Origin: Brevirhabdus pacifica
GTDB taxonomy: Bacteria; Pseudomonadota; Alphaproteobacteria; Rhodobacterales; Rhodobacteraceae
Reading direction: 5' to 3'
Length of the DNA: 64,000 bases
Assembly (NCBI RefSeq): GCF_002797755.1
Contig: NZ_PGFI01000011.1
Location: forward strand, 1,116,001-1,180,000
Below the pieces are notes generated by a model. The model was not told the origin of the DNA and searched no databases. It saw only the letters and a program-made list of their open reading frames with translations. Shown in pieces: positions 26,359 to 33,631 of this stretch (position 1 is its first letter; each line of letters begins with the position of its first letter). The translations under genes and the position numbers were made by a program.

Positions 26359-27651
26359 TCAGTTCACCAGGCGCAAGTGTTGCCGGGGTGCCGCGTTGCC
26401 CAGTTTGAGCGAGTCGTAGGGATCCTGCTTGGCCAGGATCAGGTCCGCGACCTGGCGCAGCAGCTCCTGCCGCCCCTTCTGCGAATAGTAGCCGCCCGTA
26501 AGCTGGCTGGTCTCCAGAAGGTAGTGACGGAAGTCGCGGTAGGCGCGGCTGTCGGGCCGCATGGGGCGGGCAAAGAACTCGGGCAGGGGCTGTTCCGAGA
26601 CGAACTCGGGCTTGGCATAGACCGCCGAGCCGAAGACCTTCAGCGGCAGGCCGCGCCACAGGGCCTGCTGGCCGGCGGTGGAATTGACGGTGACGGCGGT
26701 GCGCGCGTGGTTCATCAGCGCCGCCAGCTTGCCGCCCGGCACGTAGCGCACGCGCCCCTCGACGCCGAACTCGCGGGCGATGGCGGCAATGGTGGCGCGC
26801 ATCGGACGGCGGCCATCCTCCAGCGGGTGCCCCTTGAAGATCAGCTGGTGATGGGGCGGTGCGCCCTCGGCAAACCCCTCGATGCAGACGCGCAGGAACT
26901 CTTCCATGCACTTGAAGGGGCTGTGTTTCACGAAGGAGCTGTCGTGCTCAAGCTGGAGCAGAACCAGGTGGTAGGGAAAGCCGCCCCGGGTGATCCGCCG
27001 GGTCGCCAGCGCCCGCTCGGCCGAGCGGAAGGGCATGGTCAGCAGACGCTTGGCGTAAAGCTGGAATTCCTTGTCGACCGTCATGTCCCGGTGGGGCCGG
27101 AAATTGGCATAGCGGCGATTTCTCAGCATGACGAAGCCGTGGTAGAGCGCGCCGTAGAAGATGTGATGGCGCATGTCGCCCCAGCGGGCGGGCGCGTCGG
27201 GCAGGTCGGCGTCCAGCTCGGCCAGCTCGTGGCGCATGTCGGCGACGGATTTTTCCATCAGCTTGGAATTGCCGTTCGATCCGTCCCGCTCGTAGGTCAC
27301 CCAATAGGGGCGCAGGTAGCCCTCTTCGAAGACGTGGACGCGGATATGGGATTTCTGGGCGGCGCGGATCGCCTCGGCGTGGACGAAGCGCACGTCACCG
27401 TAAAGCACGATGTCGGTGATCCCGAGACGACGGTAGAGCTTGCCGATCTCGCTGGGCCAGGCCTGCTGTTTCTCGATGAAGGGAATGTAGGTGGCACCGT
27501 CGGACCAGAAGGCTTCGTCGCCGCGGTTGAAGCCGACGCGCCAGACCTGGGCCCCCGCCGAACGCAGCATCGCGGCCAGCGTATCGAAGAAGGGGCCGTG
27601 CGGTCCCTGGAGAAAAAGGAATTTCTTGCCCACGCCAAGCGCCTTGACCAT
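26359..27651 (-). CDS. kpsS: Capsule polysaccharide biosynthesis protein KpsS
   Basis: 430 aa, near the usual length of KpsS, the Kdo transferase that starts the poly-Kdo linker together with KpsC. Evidence: FLFLQGPHGPFFDTLAAML at the N-terminus, VHVFEEGYLRPYWVTYERDG in the middle, KGHPLEDGRRPMR and VNSTAGQQALWRGLPLKVFG in the C-terminal half. ATG 27651 follows AGGTGGTGAC. First gene of the minus-strand capsule block; its promoter must lie in the 279-bp gap it shares with ribE. Confidence 0.93.
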   Translation of the reverse strand: MVKALGVGKKFLFLQGPHGPFFDTLAAMLRSAGAQVWRVGFNRGDEAFWSDGATYIPFIEKQQAWPSEIGKLYRRLGITDIVLYGDVRFVHAEAIRAAQKSHIRVHVFEEGYLRPYWVTYERDGSNGNSKLMEKSVADMRHELAELDADLPDAPARWGDMRHHIFYGALYHGFVMLRNRRYANFRPHRDMTVDKEFQLYAKRLLTMPFRSAERALATRRITRGGFPYHLVLLQLEHDSSFVKHSPFKCMEEFLRVCIEGFAEGAPPHHQLIFKGHPLEDGRRPMRATIAAIAREFGVEGRVRYVPGGKLAALMNHARTAVTVNSTAGQQALWRGLPLKVFGSAVYAKPEFVSEQPLPEFFARPMRPDSRAYRDFRHYLLETSQLTGGYYSQKGRQELLRQVADLILAKQDPYDSLKLGNAAPRQHLRLVN

Positions 27652-27930
27652 GTCACCACCTACTCAACTATGCCGGCCTGTCGCTGCCGGACAACCGGGA
27701 AAATCCGCATTTGAAACGATCTTTTTTCGGGATTACCCCCCGCTCGTGTCACCAATGGGGCGGAAGGGGGCCGCTTTCGCGCTGATTTGGGGACAATCGC
27801 GTTTGCCCGGCGGCGGGCGGAACGCAGTGTCGAGGCGGGGCGCCCCGTAACCGCCCCACGGCGCGCGCGGCTTGTCTTGGCTGGGCAGGGCGGCTAGATG
27901 CGGGAAGGGTTTCGCGGCAGGAGGCACGCC
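27652..27930. other. Divergent intergenic region kpsS / ribE
   Basis: 279 bp with start codons facing away on both sides. An AT-rich stretch near 27690-27730 (including TTGAAACGATCTTTTTT) is the best promoter zone for kpsS. I looked for an FMN riboswitch in front of ribE and found none of its conserved segments. Confidence 0.35.
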
Positions 27931-28545
27931 ATGTTCACGGGGATCGTCACGGATATCGGCAGGCTGATCGCGGTCGAGCGGCGCGGCGACATGCGAGCGC
28001 GTATCGCCACGGCCTATGACGCCGCCGGCATCGACATCGGCGCCTCGATCGCCTGCGACGGCGTCTGCCTGACCGTGGTCGACAAGGGCCGCGTCGATGG
28101 GGCGGGCGTTGGACCGGAAAACTGGTTCGACGTGGACATCTCGGCCGAGACGCTTTCGGCCACCAACCTCGGCGCCTGGCAGGACGGCCGGCACATCAAC
28201 CTTGAACGCGCCCTGCGCGTCGGCGACGAGCTGGGCGGTCACATCGTCTCGGGCCACGTGGATGGCACTGCGACGCTTGAGGAGTTGCGCCCCGAGGGGG
28301 ACAGCACGCGGCTGACCTTCCGCGCGCCCGCCGCCCTGACCCGGTTCATCGCGCCCAAGGGCTCGGTCGCACTGAACGGCACCTCGCTGACCGTCAACGA
28401 GGTCGAGGGCGAGCGGTTCGGCGTCAACCTGATCCCCCACACGATGGCCGCGACCAACTGGTCCGAGGCCCGCGCGGGCGACGCCATCAACCTCGAGATC
28501 GACACGCTGGCCCGCTACGTCGCCCGCCTGGCCGAGGCCGGCTGA
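27931..28545 (+). CDS. ribE: Riboflavin synthase, alpha subunit
   Basis: 204 aa. MFTGIVTDIG is the invariant N-terminus of the family. Two lumazine-binding repeats follow: repeat 1 with GASIACDGVCLTVVDKG, repeat 2 (about 96-195) with GGHIVSGHVDGTA and GSVALNGTSLTVNEVEG. It dismutates two 6,7-dimethyl-8-ribityllumazine molecules into riboflavin. ATG 27931 follows AGGAGG. Downstream on the same strand are ribBX, ribH and nusB. Confidence 0.96.
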   Translation: MFTGIVTDIGRLIAVERRGDMRARIATAYDAAGIDIGASIACDGVCLTVVDKGRVDGAGVGPENWFDVDISAETLSATNLGAWQDGRHINLERALRVGDELGGHIVSGHVDGTATLEELRPEGDSTRLTFRAPAALTRFIAPKGSVALNGTSLTVNEVEGERFGVNLIPHTMAATNWSEARAGDAINLEIDTLARYVARLAEAG

Positions 28546-28798
28546 GGAGGGGGTTTCCGGTCCCCTTGGGGCCCGGATCTTGCGTCTGCCGGTCGAAGGC
28601 TGGGGGCGCGGCCCCGCCTGTCATCGGGGGCGTCGCGGCGTCATCGCAGAGCGGGCGGCGCAACATGCTCTGGATTCCCCCGGCGCGACGGGCTATCAGC
28701 CCCCCGGACCGACCGGCGCGCGCCGGGCCGGCCCATGATCCGCCAGCCCATGCAGGCCACCGCGCCCGCAAGACGTTCACCGCCCGGAGCCACGCCCC
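28546..28798 (+). other. Intergenic region ribE to ribBX
   Basis: 253 bp, GC-rich, with no convincing gene and no riboswitch signature. The gap is unusually long for a rib operon, so ribBX may have its own promoter here. Confidence 0.3.
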
Positions 28799-29920
28799 AT
28801 GTCAGACCACGACAGCTACAGCGACGCGATCTCGCCCATCGAAGAGATCCTGGATGACGCGCGCAACGGACGGATGTTCATCCTGGTCGATCACGAGGAT
28901 CGCGAGAATGAGGGCGACCTGGTCATCCCCGCCCAGATGGCGACGCCCGAGGCGATCAACTTCATGGCCACCCACGGGCGCGGCCTGATCTGTCTGTCGC
29001 TGCCCGGAGAGCGGATCGACGCCCTGGGCCTGCCGCTGATGGCCTCCTACAACTCGTCGCGCCACGAGACCGCCTTCACCATCTCGATCGAGGCTCGTGA
29101 AGGGGTGACGACGGGCATCTCGGCCTATGACCGCGCCCGCACCGTCGCCGTGGCCATCGACCCGGCAAAGGCCGCCGCCGACATCGCCACCCCCGGCCAC
29201 ATCTTTCCCCTGCGCGCCCGCGACGGCGGCGTGCTGGTCCGCGCGGGCCACACCGAAGCCGCGGTGGACGTGGCGCGTCTGGCCGGGCTGAACCCCTCGG
29301 GCGTCATCTGCGAGATCATGAACGACGACGGCTCGATGGCGCGGCTGCCCGATCTGGTGTCCTTCGCCCAGCTGCACAACCTGAAGATCGGCACCATCAG
29401 CGACCTGATTGCCTACCGGCGGCGCAACGACAACCTGGTCAAGGTCTCGACCGAGCGAACCGTCACCTCGGAGTTCGGCGGCGAGTGGCAGATGCGCGTC
29501 TTCACCGACGAGACCCACGGTGACGAGCATATCGCCCTGGTCAAGGGCGACCTGTCGGGGGACGATCCCGTGCTGGTGCGCATGCACGCGCTGGACGCCA
29601 TGCATGATGTGATCGGCGTCGGCCCGGCGGGCCGGTCGCAGGAATTCGGTCGCGCGATGGAGATCATCGCCCAGGAGGGGCGCGGCGCGCTGGTCCTGCT
29701 GCGCGACACGACGTTGAAGCTGACGACCGACGGCGCGGCCTCGCCCCAGACCCTGCGGCAATACGGGCTGGGCGCGCAGATCCTGTCCAACCTGGGTCTG
29801 TCGCGCCTGGTGCTGCTGACCAATTCACCGACACCCCGCGTCGTCGGGCTGGATGCCTATGGCCTGTCCATCGAAGGCACCCGTCCGATCCCGCTGGATC
29901 CCGCTGCAACGAAGGACTGA
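28799..29920 (+). CDS. 3,4-dihydroxy-2-butanone-4-phosphate synthase with degenerate GTP cyclohydrolase II domain (RibBX type)
   Basis: 373 aa. The N-terminal RibB domain has VDHEDRENEGDL (about 27-38, metal and substrate Glu/Asp), GRGLICLSLP and RAGHTEAAVDVARL, so DHBP synthase activity is well supported. The C-terminal domain has the fold landmarks of GTP cyclohydrolase II (QEGRGALVLLRDT; LGAQILSNLGL) but lacks its three zinc cysteines: where active enzymes have GDxFxSxRCDCG, this protein has MHALDAMHDVIGVGPAGRS. This is the RibBX variant known in Proteobacteria, in which the second domain no longer opens GTP. A separate ribA would then be needed elsewhere in the genome. Confidence 0.92.
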   Translation: MSDHDSYSDAISPIEEILDDARNGRMFILVDHEDRENEGDLVIPAQMATPEAINFMATHGRGLICLSLPGERIDALGLPLMASYNSSRHETAFTISIEAREGVTTGISAYDRARTVAVAIDPAKAAADIATPGHIFPLRARDGGVLVRAGHTEAAVDVARLAGLNPSGVICEIMNDDGSMARLPDLVSFAQLHNLKIGTISDLIAYRRRNDNLVKVSTERTVTSEFGGEWQMRVFTDETHGDEHIALVKGDLSGDDPVLVRMHALDAMHDVIGVGPAGRSQEFGRAMEIIAQEGRGALVLLRDTTLKLTTDGAASPQTLRQYGLGAQILSNLGLSRLVLLTNSPTPRVVGLDAYGLSIEGTRPIPLDPAATKD

Positions 29921-29923
29921 CCG

Positions 29924-30490
29924 ATGGCCGGAACCGAGACCCATCACGTGCTGCCGCTGCCCGGCTTTGACCGGCCGCTGCGGCTGCTGATCGTCGTGGC
30001 GCCCTATTACAAGGACATCGCGGACGACCTGCTGGCCGGCGCAATCGCCACGCTGGACAAGGCCGGCGCCACCCACGAGGTGGTCGAAGTGCCCGGCGCG
30101 CTGGAAGTGCCCGGTGCCATCGCCATCGCCCGGCGCGGCGCCAATTTCGACGGTTTTGTCGCCCTGGGCTGCGTCATCCGTGGCGAGACCACCCATTACG
30201 AGACCGTCTGCAACGACAGCAGCCGCGCCCTGACCCTCATGGGGCTGGACGGGGCCTGCATCGGCAACGGCATCCTGACGGTCGAGACCCGCAATCAGGC
30301 CGAGGTTCGCGCCGACCCGGAAGGCCAGAACAAGGGCGGCGGCGCGGCCGCGGCGGCCCTGCACCTGGTCGCCCTGTCGCGGCGCTGGCCCGCGGGCGGG
30401 TCCGAGACAGACGGGGCATCCGGCACGACCGGCACGCAACAGGCGCCCTTCCGCATGGCGGGGCAGGACAAGGGGACGGACATCGCATGA
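29924..30490 (+). CDS. ribH: 6,7-dimethyl-8-ribityllumazine synthase
   Basis: 188 aa, somewhat longer than the usual 150-180. The core has VVAPYYKDIADDLLAGAI, the phosphate/substrate loop EVPGALEVPGAIAIA and ALGCVIRGETTHYE with the active-site His, and GNGILTVETRNQAEVRAD near the end. After residue about 152 there is a Gly/Thr/Ser-rich tail of roughly 35 residues with no recognised domain. The enzyme condenses the RibD product with DHBP and usually forms icosahedral or pentameric shells. It starts 4 nt after ribBX and its ATGA overlaps nusB. Confidence 0.95.
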   Translation: MAGTETHHVLPLPGFDRPLRLLIVVAPYYKDIADDLLAGAIATLDKAGATHEVVEVPGALEVPGAIAIARRGANFDGFVALGCVIRGETTHYETVCNDSSRALTLMGLDGACIGNGILTVETRNQAEVRADPEGQNKGGGAAAAALHLVALSRRWPAGGSETDGASGTTGTQQAPFRMAGQDKGTDIA

Positions 30491-30954
30491 GCGACACCCG
30501 CGAGAGCAAACGCCAGATGCGCTCGGCCGCGCGGCTTTACGCCGTGCAGGCCCTGTTTCAGATGGAGGCCTCGGGCAGCACGGTCGAGAAGGTCACCGTC
30601 GAGTTCGAGGATCACCGCTTCGGCGCCACCTACGAGGGCGACGAGATGGCCGAGGGCGATCCGGTCCTTTTCCGGCGGCTGGTCAACGACGCGGTCGAAC
30701 GGCAGGCGCTGATCGACCAGATGGCAGACCGTGCTCTGGTCGCCAAGTGGCCCATCGCCCGCATCGACCCCACCCTGCGTGCCGTCTTCCGTGCCGCCGG
30801 CGCCGAGCTGACGGCCGGTGACACCCCCCCCAAGGTCGTCATCAACGAGTTCGTCGATGTCGCCCGCGCCTTCTTCCCCGAGGGCAAGGAAGCGCAGTTC
30901 GTCAACGGCGTCCTGGACCACATGGCCCGCGAGGCCCGGCCGGAGGCATTCTGA
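30487..30954 (+). CDS. nusB: Transcription antitermination factor NusB
   Basis: 155 aa. Matches the NusB helical fold: RSAARLYAVQALFQME at the N-terminus, ALVAKWPIARIDPTLRAVFR in the middle, and the C-terminal PKVVINEFVDVARAFF followed by FVNGVLDHMAR. NusB binds boxA RNA with NusE and takes part in rRNA antitermination. Overlap of 4 nt with ribH (ATGA) implies translational coupling; ribH-nusB is a common alphaproteobacterial pair. Confidence 0.95.
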   Translation: MSDTRESKRQMRSAARLYAVQALFQMEASGSTVEKVTVEFEDHRFGATYEGDEMAEGDPVLFRRLVNDAVERQALIDQMADRALVAKWPIARIDPTLRAVFRAAGAELTAGDTPPKVVINEFVDVARAFFPEGKEAQFVNGVLDHMAREARPEAF

Positions 30955-31322
30955 GCCACCGCTGACCACCACGCGCGCGCCCCTTCGGGCGGCGCGAATC
31001 CCCATCCCCAAATCCGCTGTCACGGCCGGGGCGCGGCGTCGCCGCCCCTCGTTTCCGAGGGGCGCGGCCCGGCCCGGCTGGCTGTCCTTCGGGGGCAGTT
31101 GTCCACAATCGCCGGGGCCGCAGCCTCCCGCGCCGCGTCGGGTGCCCTTCGGCTATCTCCTTTGCTGGTAGGGAAAATCCGGACCGGAGCCGCCCATGCC
31201 CCGCAAAACAAGGGGCGCGGGGTTCGGCAGAACCTCGCCGAACGGGGCGGGGCGGGGCTGGTGGCGGAGATTATCCCTCCAAGATGCGCTATGCCTTTTG
31301 GTGCAACTTGTGAGGAACTTCG
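30955..31322 (+). other. Intergenic region after nusB with a strong hairpin
   Basis: 368 bp without a convincing gene. The best element is a perfect 8-bp stem GCCCCTCG-TTTC-CGAGGGGC at 31044-31063, extendable by GCCG and GCGGC arms, about 90 nt after nusB; no T-run follows, so it may act as a factor-dependent terminator or 3'-end stabiliser. Near 31222-31242 TTCGGC and GCCGAA can also pair. TGAGGAACTT before 31323 is the ribosome site of the next gene. Confidence 0.35.
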
Positions 31323-31619
31323 ATGACAAAGCTCTATCGCTCACTGCTGGCCCATGGCCTCTATGGCTTCATGATGGCGGCAGGTTTCGTCTCGGTGCTG
31401 CTTGTTCTCAACGTGGCAAACCTCTGGGAGGTGGTGACCAGCTCGGACGAAGGGTTGGTCGCGGCGGGCATGCTGCTGCTCTTCAACGCCATCGCCTTCA
31501 CCAGCATCCGTTTCCTGATCCATTCCGCACGCGACCGCATGGACCGGCGCCCCTCGGGCAGCCGCAGCGCCCTGCCGGCCCGCGCCGCGATCCCGGTCTA
31601 CGCCCCCGCGCGTCGCTGA
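31323..31619 (+). CDS. Small two-helix membrane protein, unknown function
   Basis: 98 aa. Two predicted transmembrane helices (about 8-33, YGFMMAAGFVSVLLVLNV; and about 45-65, LVAAGMLLLFNAIAFTSIRF) are joined by a short acidic loop, and a basic tail with many Arg and Ser ends the protein. The ribosome site TGAGGAAC at normal spacing supports the start. No family recognised. Followed by a clear terminator at 31705-31747, so it is likely a single-gene unit. Confidence 0.6.
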   Translation: MTKLYRSLLAHGLYGFMMAAGFVSVLLVLNVANLWEVVTSSDEGLVAAGMLLLFNAIAFTSIRFLIHSARDRMDRRPSGSRSALPARAAIPVYAPARR

Positions 31620-31704
31620 CGCCCGGGTGGTGACGGGCGGCATCGCCGCCCCGGCCATTCCCCCATGAAACCGTGCCGCCCGGCGGCACAACCCTTCGAG
31701 CAGA

Positions 31705-31747
31705 GCGCACCCCTTCGCCCCAGCGGGCGGAGGGGTGCGCCGCTTTT
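31705..31747 (+). terminator. Rho-independent terminator
   Basis: 15-bp stem GCGCACCCCTTCGCC (31705-31719) with GGCGG-AGGGGTGCGC (31726-31740), one internal mismatch, then TTTT at 31744-31747. A second small hairpin GTGCCG/CGGCAC lies just upstream at 31673-31689. Confidence 0.75.
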
Positions 31748-31817
31748 GGGGAGGGCAAAGCCCACGCCGCGCGCGGCCCCGAAGGGGAGGTTCTGAAAAT
31801 GTCGAAGGGGGAATTGC

Positions 31818-31981
31818 GTGGCGGGCCCGTACGCGACCGTTGAGGTGATGAATTCCCGAGGACCTGTGTATACAGGTGGGCACCAGGTAGCAGAACCAGG
31901 ATCCTGCCAGAGCCAGCTCCCTCGGAGTTGCTTAAGGCCACCGGAATTTAACCTCGTCACGGGAAGGACAGCACCCGCCAC
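31818..31981. ncRNA. Candidate structured RNA (6S-like rod), strand not settled
   Basis: No protein gene lies here, yet the two ends pair over about 164 nt: 31818-31825 with 31974-31981 (8 bp), 31826-31830 with 31959-31963, 31841-31846 with 31951-31956, 31851-31856 with 31943-31948, and 31857-31861 with 31920-31924. Inside is a perfect hairpin ACCTGT-GTAT-ACAGGT (31862-31877). A long rod with a lateral unpaired stretch (31926-31942, containing CTTAAG) and a small side hairpin recalls 6S RNA. On the minus strand TTGCCG (32011-32016) and TACCTA (31988-31993), 17 bp apart, would start transcription at the terminal stem; the plus strand has no visible promoter but has TTTTT at 32033-32037. Confidence 0.4.
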
Positions 31982-32038
31982 AGGGCCTAGGTAAGCCGCC
32001 GCCGCCCTTGCGGCAACCCCCCGGGTCGCTTGATTTTT

Positions 32039-32053
32039 GTTCACCTAACGTTC
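32039..32053. promoter_or_regulatory. LexA (SOS) box of mmcB
   Basis: GTTC-ACCTAAC-GTTC matches the alphaproteobacterial LexA operator GTTC-N7-GTTC exactly. It ends 12 bp before the mmcB ATG, where a bound repressor would block transcription. Confidence 0.75.
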
Positions 32054-32065
32054 ATATCCTTGCCC

Positions 32066-32665
32066 ATGCAGGATAACGACAGCCAGAGCGGACAGCCCAC
32101 GGGCGGCGATGACAGCTGGGAGGAGGGACCCCTTTACCGCCGTCCCGACCCCGTGGCGGCGGAGGCGCCCCAGCCCGAAGCATCGCGCGCCGATCCTTTG
32201 GCGCCACGCTCGCCCGTGCCCGCCCGAGACCGGCCCGGCGAGATGCTGGCGCGCGGCGTCTGCCGCCACCTGCGGGCCCATGACTTCGTCACCGTCGAGG
32301 AATTCGTCCCCGCCCGTGGCCTGCGGGTCGACGTGATGGGGCTGGGCCCCCGGGACGAAATCTGGGTGATCGAGTGCAAGTCCTGCCGCGCGGATTTCAC
32401 CGGCGACCGGAAATGGCAGGGCTACCTGGAATGGTGTGATCGCTATTTCTGGGCGGTCGATCGCGACTTTCCCGCCGAGTTGCTGCCCGAGGGCACCGGC
32501 CTGCTGCTGGCGGATGGCTACGACGCCGAGATCCTGCGCATGGGCGAGGAACGGCGCCTGCCGGCAGCCCGTCGCAAGGTGCTGATGCGCAAGTTTGCCC
32601 GCCACGCGGCCCTGCGGTTGCAGGGTCTGCGCGATCCGGGGATGCTCAGCGCTTACCGCCCTTAG
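32066..32665 (+). CDS. mmcB: MmcB family DNA repair protein
   Basis: 199 aa from ATG 32066. Residues 1-60 are acidic, Pro-rich and probably disordered. The conserved domain (about 65-190) has GVCRHLRAHDFVTVEEFVP, RVDVMGLGPRDEIWVIECK and the WQGYLEWCDRYFWAVDRDFP motif. The D-x(n)-E-x-K pattern (VDVMGL ... VIECK) suggests a PD-(D/E)XK nuclease-like fold. MmcB is known in Caulobacter as part of the LexA regulon affecting mitomycin resistance; here a perfect LexA box lies just upstream. Its 3' end overlaps the convergent small gene by 20 bp. Confidence 0.88.
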   Translation: MQDNDSQSGQPTGGDDSWEEGPLYRRPDPVAAEAPQPEASRADPLAPRSPVPARDRPGEMLARGVCRHLRAHDFVTVEEFVPARGLRVDVMGLGPRDEIWVIECKSCRADFTGDRKWQGYLEWCDRYFWAVDRDFPAELLPEGTGLLLADGYDAEILRMGEERRLPAARRKVLMRKFARHAALRLQGLRDPGMLSAYRP

Positions 32666-32873
32666 GCTTGCCGCGCCCGGCGGGCTTGGCGGTCATGTGC
32701 CGCGCCTGCTCGGCGGCGGCCTTCAGCTCCTCGGCGATCTCGAGCGCTTCTTCGGGGTCGAAGTCGAAAGGAAGGTCGACGCCCTCGGCCTCGACATAGA
32801 TTCGCACCATGCCCTCGGTGGTGGGACCGATTTGCAGATTGGCCGCGATATCGCTTTCTGAATTGATGCCCAT
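32646..32873 (-). CDS. Small conserved protein (DUF6324-like)
   Basis: 75 aa. It begins MGINSESDIAANLQIGPTT, continues with VRIYVEAEGVDLPFDFDPEE, then an Ala/Glu helix (ALEIAEELKAAAEQARHM) and a basic Lys/Gly tail. I recall this as a small family confined mostly to Rhodobacteraceae (DUF6324), but the number is from memory. Soluble, no signal. ATG 32873 has AGGAGG (complement of 32879-32884) at good spacing. Convergent and overlapping with mmcB by 20 bp. Confidence 0.65.
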   Translation of the reverse strand: MGINSESDIAANLQIGPTTEGMVRIYVEAEGVDLPFDFDPEEALEIAEELKAAAEQARHMTAKPAGRGKPKGGKR

Positions 32874-33074
32874 GATGGCCTCCTGATGACCAAGGCTTGT
32901 TAAGCGGGCGGGCACGGATTCACAAGGCCAAGCATAGGGCCCGCGGGGGCCGATAGGGGGCTTTGGGGCCTTGGTGGCCACGTTCCGCACGCCCCGGGCC
33001 AGCGCCGCGCCGGCGTGCCGGGATCGGGGGATAAAGGAAAGCCGAAAGGGGGCAGGAAAAAACGCCGGTCGCTC

Positions 33075-33103
33075 TTGCAAACTTTCCGGGCCGGGGGTAA
33101 ACG
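33075..33103 (+). promoter_or_regulatory. Candidate promoter of tRNA-His
   Basis: TTGCAA (33075-33080) and TAAACG (33098-33103) are separated by 17 bp and end 11 bp before the tRNA. The -10 resembles TAAACA in front of tRNA-Glu. Confidence 0.5.
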
Positions 33104-33114
33104 CCACAGCCAGT

Positions 33115-33191
33115 GCCGCCTTAGCTCAGTTGGTTAGAGCGCCGGATTGTGGATCCGGAGGTCCCCCGTTCAAGCCGGGGAGGCGGTACCA
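33115..33191 (+). tRNA. tRNA-His (anticodon GTG), noncanonical type without G-1
   Basis: 77 nt including encoded CCA. Anticodon stem CCGGA/TCCGG with loop TTGTGGA gives GTG. The acceptor GCCGCCT pairs with AGGCGGT (first pair G-U). Position -1 in the DNA is T and the discriminator (position 73) is A, whereas canonical tRNA-His has G-1 paired with C73. This matches the divergent tRNA-His of many alphaproteobacteria. Confidence 0.95.
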
Positions 33192-33268
33192 TCCCAACCA
33201 TCCTTCGGATCGACCACTAAAAGCGGGCACAAGACGCTGTTTTCGCGTGGTTTCTGTCGTTCGCGGGC

Positions 33269-33631
33269 TTACTGGGCGGGGTCCAGCGCCACGTTCTGGC
33301 GCAGGGCGCCGGTGGTGCGGTCCAGAACCAGCAGGCGCGCGTCCTCGGTCACCACGATGACAAGATCGTCCACGACCGAGATCGACCGAAGCGCCGCGCC
33401 GGCCGGCAGGTCCAGCCCGGCGGCCAGTTCGGCCAGCCCCGGCAGACCGGCCGCAGCGGGCCCGGTGGGGGCAGATGCCGCGCTCTTTTCCGTGTCTGCA
33501 CTGAATCGCATGACAAGCAGGCCGACAATGGTTAGAAGCCCCGCGATCATCGTCACCGCCAGCGCCGTCACAAGGACCCGCAGGAACCTGATATTTGCCG
33601 GCAGGTCAGCCGGCTGAGGAGCATCATCCAT
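33269..33631 (-). CDS. Small single-pass membrane protein (DUF6476-like)
   Basis: 120 aa. An N-terminal Pro/Asp segment, one transmembrane helix (about 17-42, RVLVTALAVTMIAGLLTIVG), an Ala/Pro/Gly linker and a C-terminal beta-rich domain (RSISVVDDLVIVVTEDARLLVLDRTTG) that would face the periplasm. I recall this as a Rhodobacteraceae family (DUF6476), not a characterised function. ATG 33631 has TAGGGGAA upstream. Its start codon overlaps that of rluD on the other strand by two bases. Confidence 0.7.
   Translation of the reverse strand: MDDAPQPADLPANIRFLRVLVTALAVTMIAGLLTIVGLLVMRFSADTEKSAASAPTGPAAAGLPGLAELAAGLDLPAGAALRSISVVDDLVIVVTEDARLLVLDRTTGALRQNVALDPAQ

Noticed and set aside
27652-27930. 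FMN riboswitch in front of ribE
   Set aside because: None of the conserved RFN segments (GGGGCAGGGTGAAAT-like or GAxTTGGTGxxxT-like) is present here or before ribD or ribBX.
31895-31985. Resemblance to a cobalamin riboswitch (AACCAGGATCCTGCC and ACCCGCCAC segments)
   Set aside because: The B12-box-like and core-like parts are in the wrong order and incomplete, and the neighbouring gene is a DNA repair gene. A general structured RNA fits better.
31810-32000. Possible tmRNA (ssrA) or RNase P RNA
   Set aside because: No tag reading frame of the AxDNxxxxxAA type, no tRNA-like ends, and no RNase P consensus (GAGGAAAGTC) on either strand.
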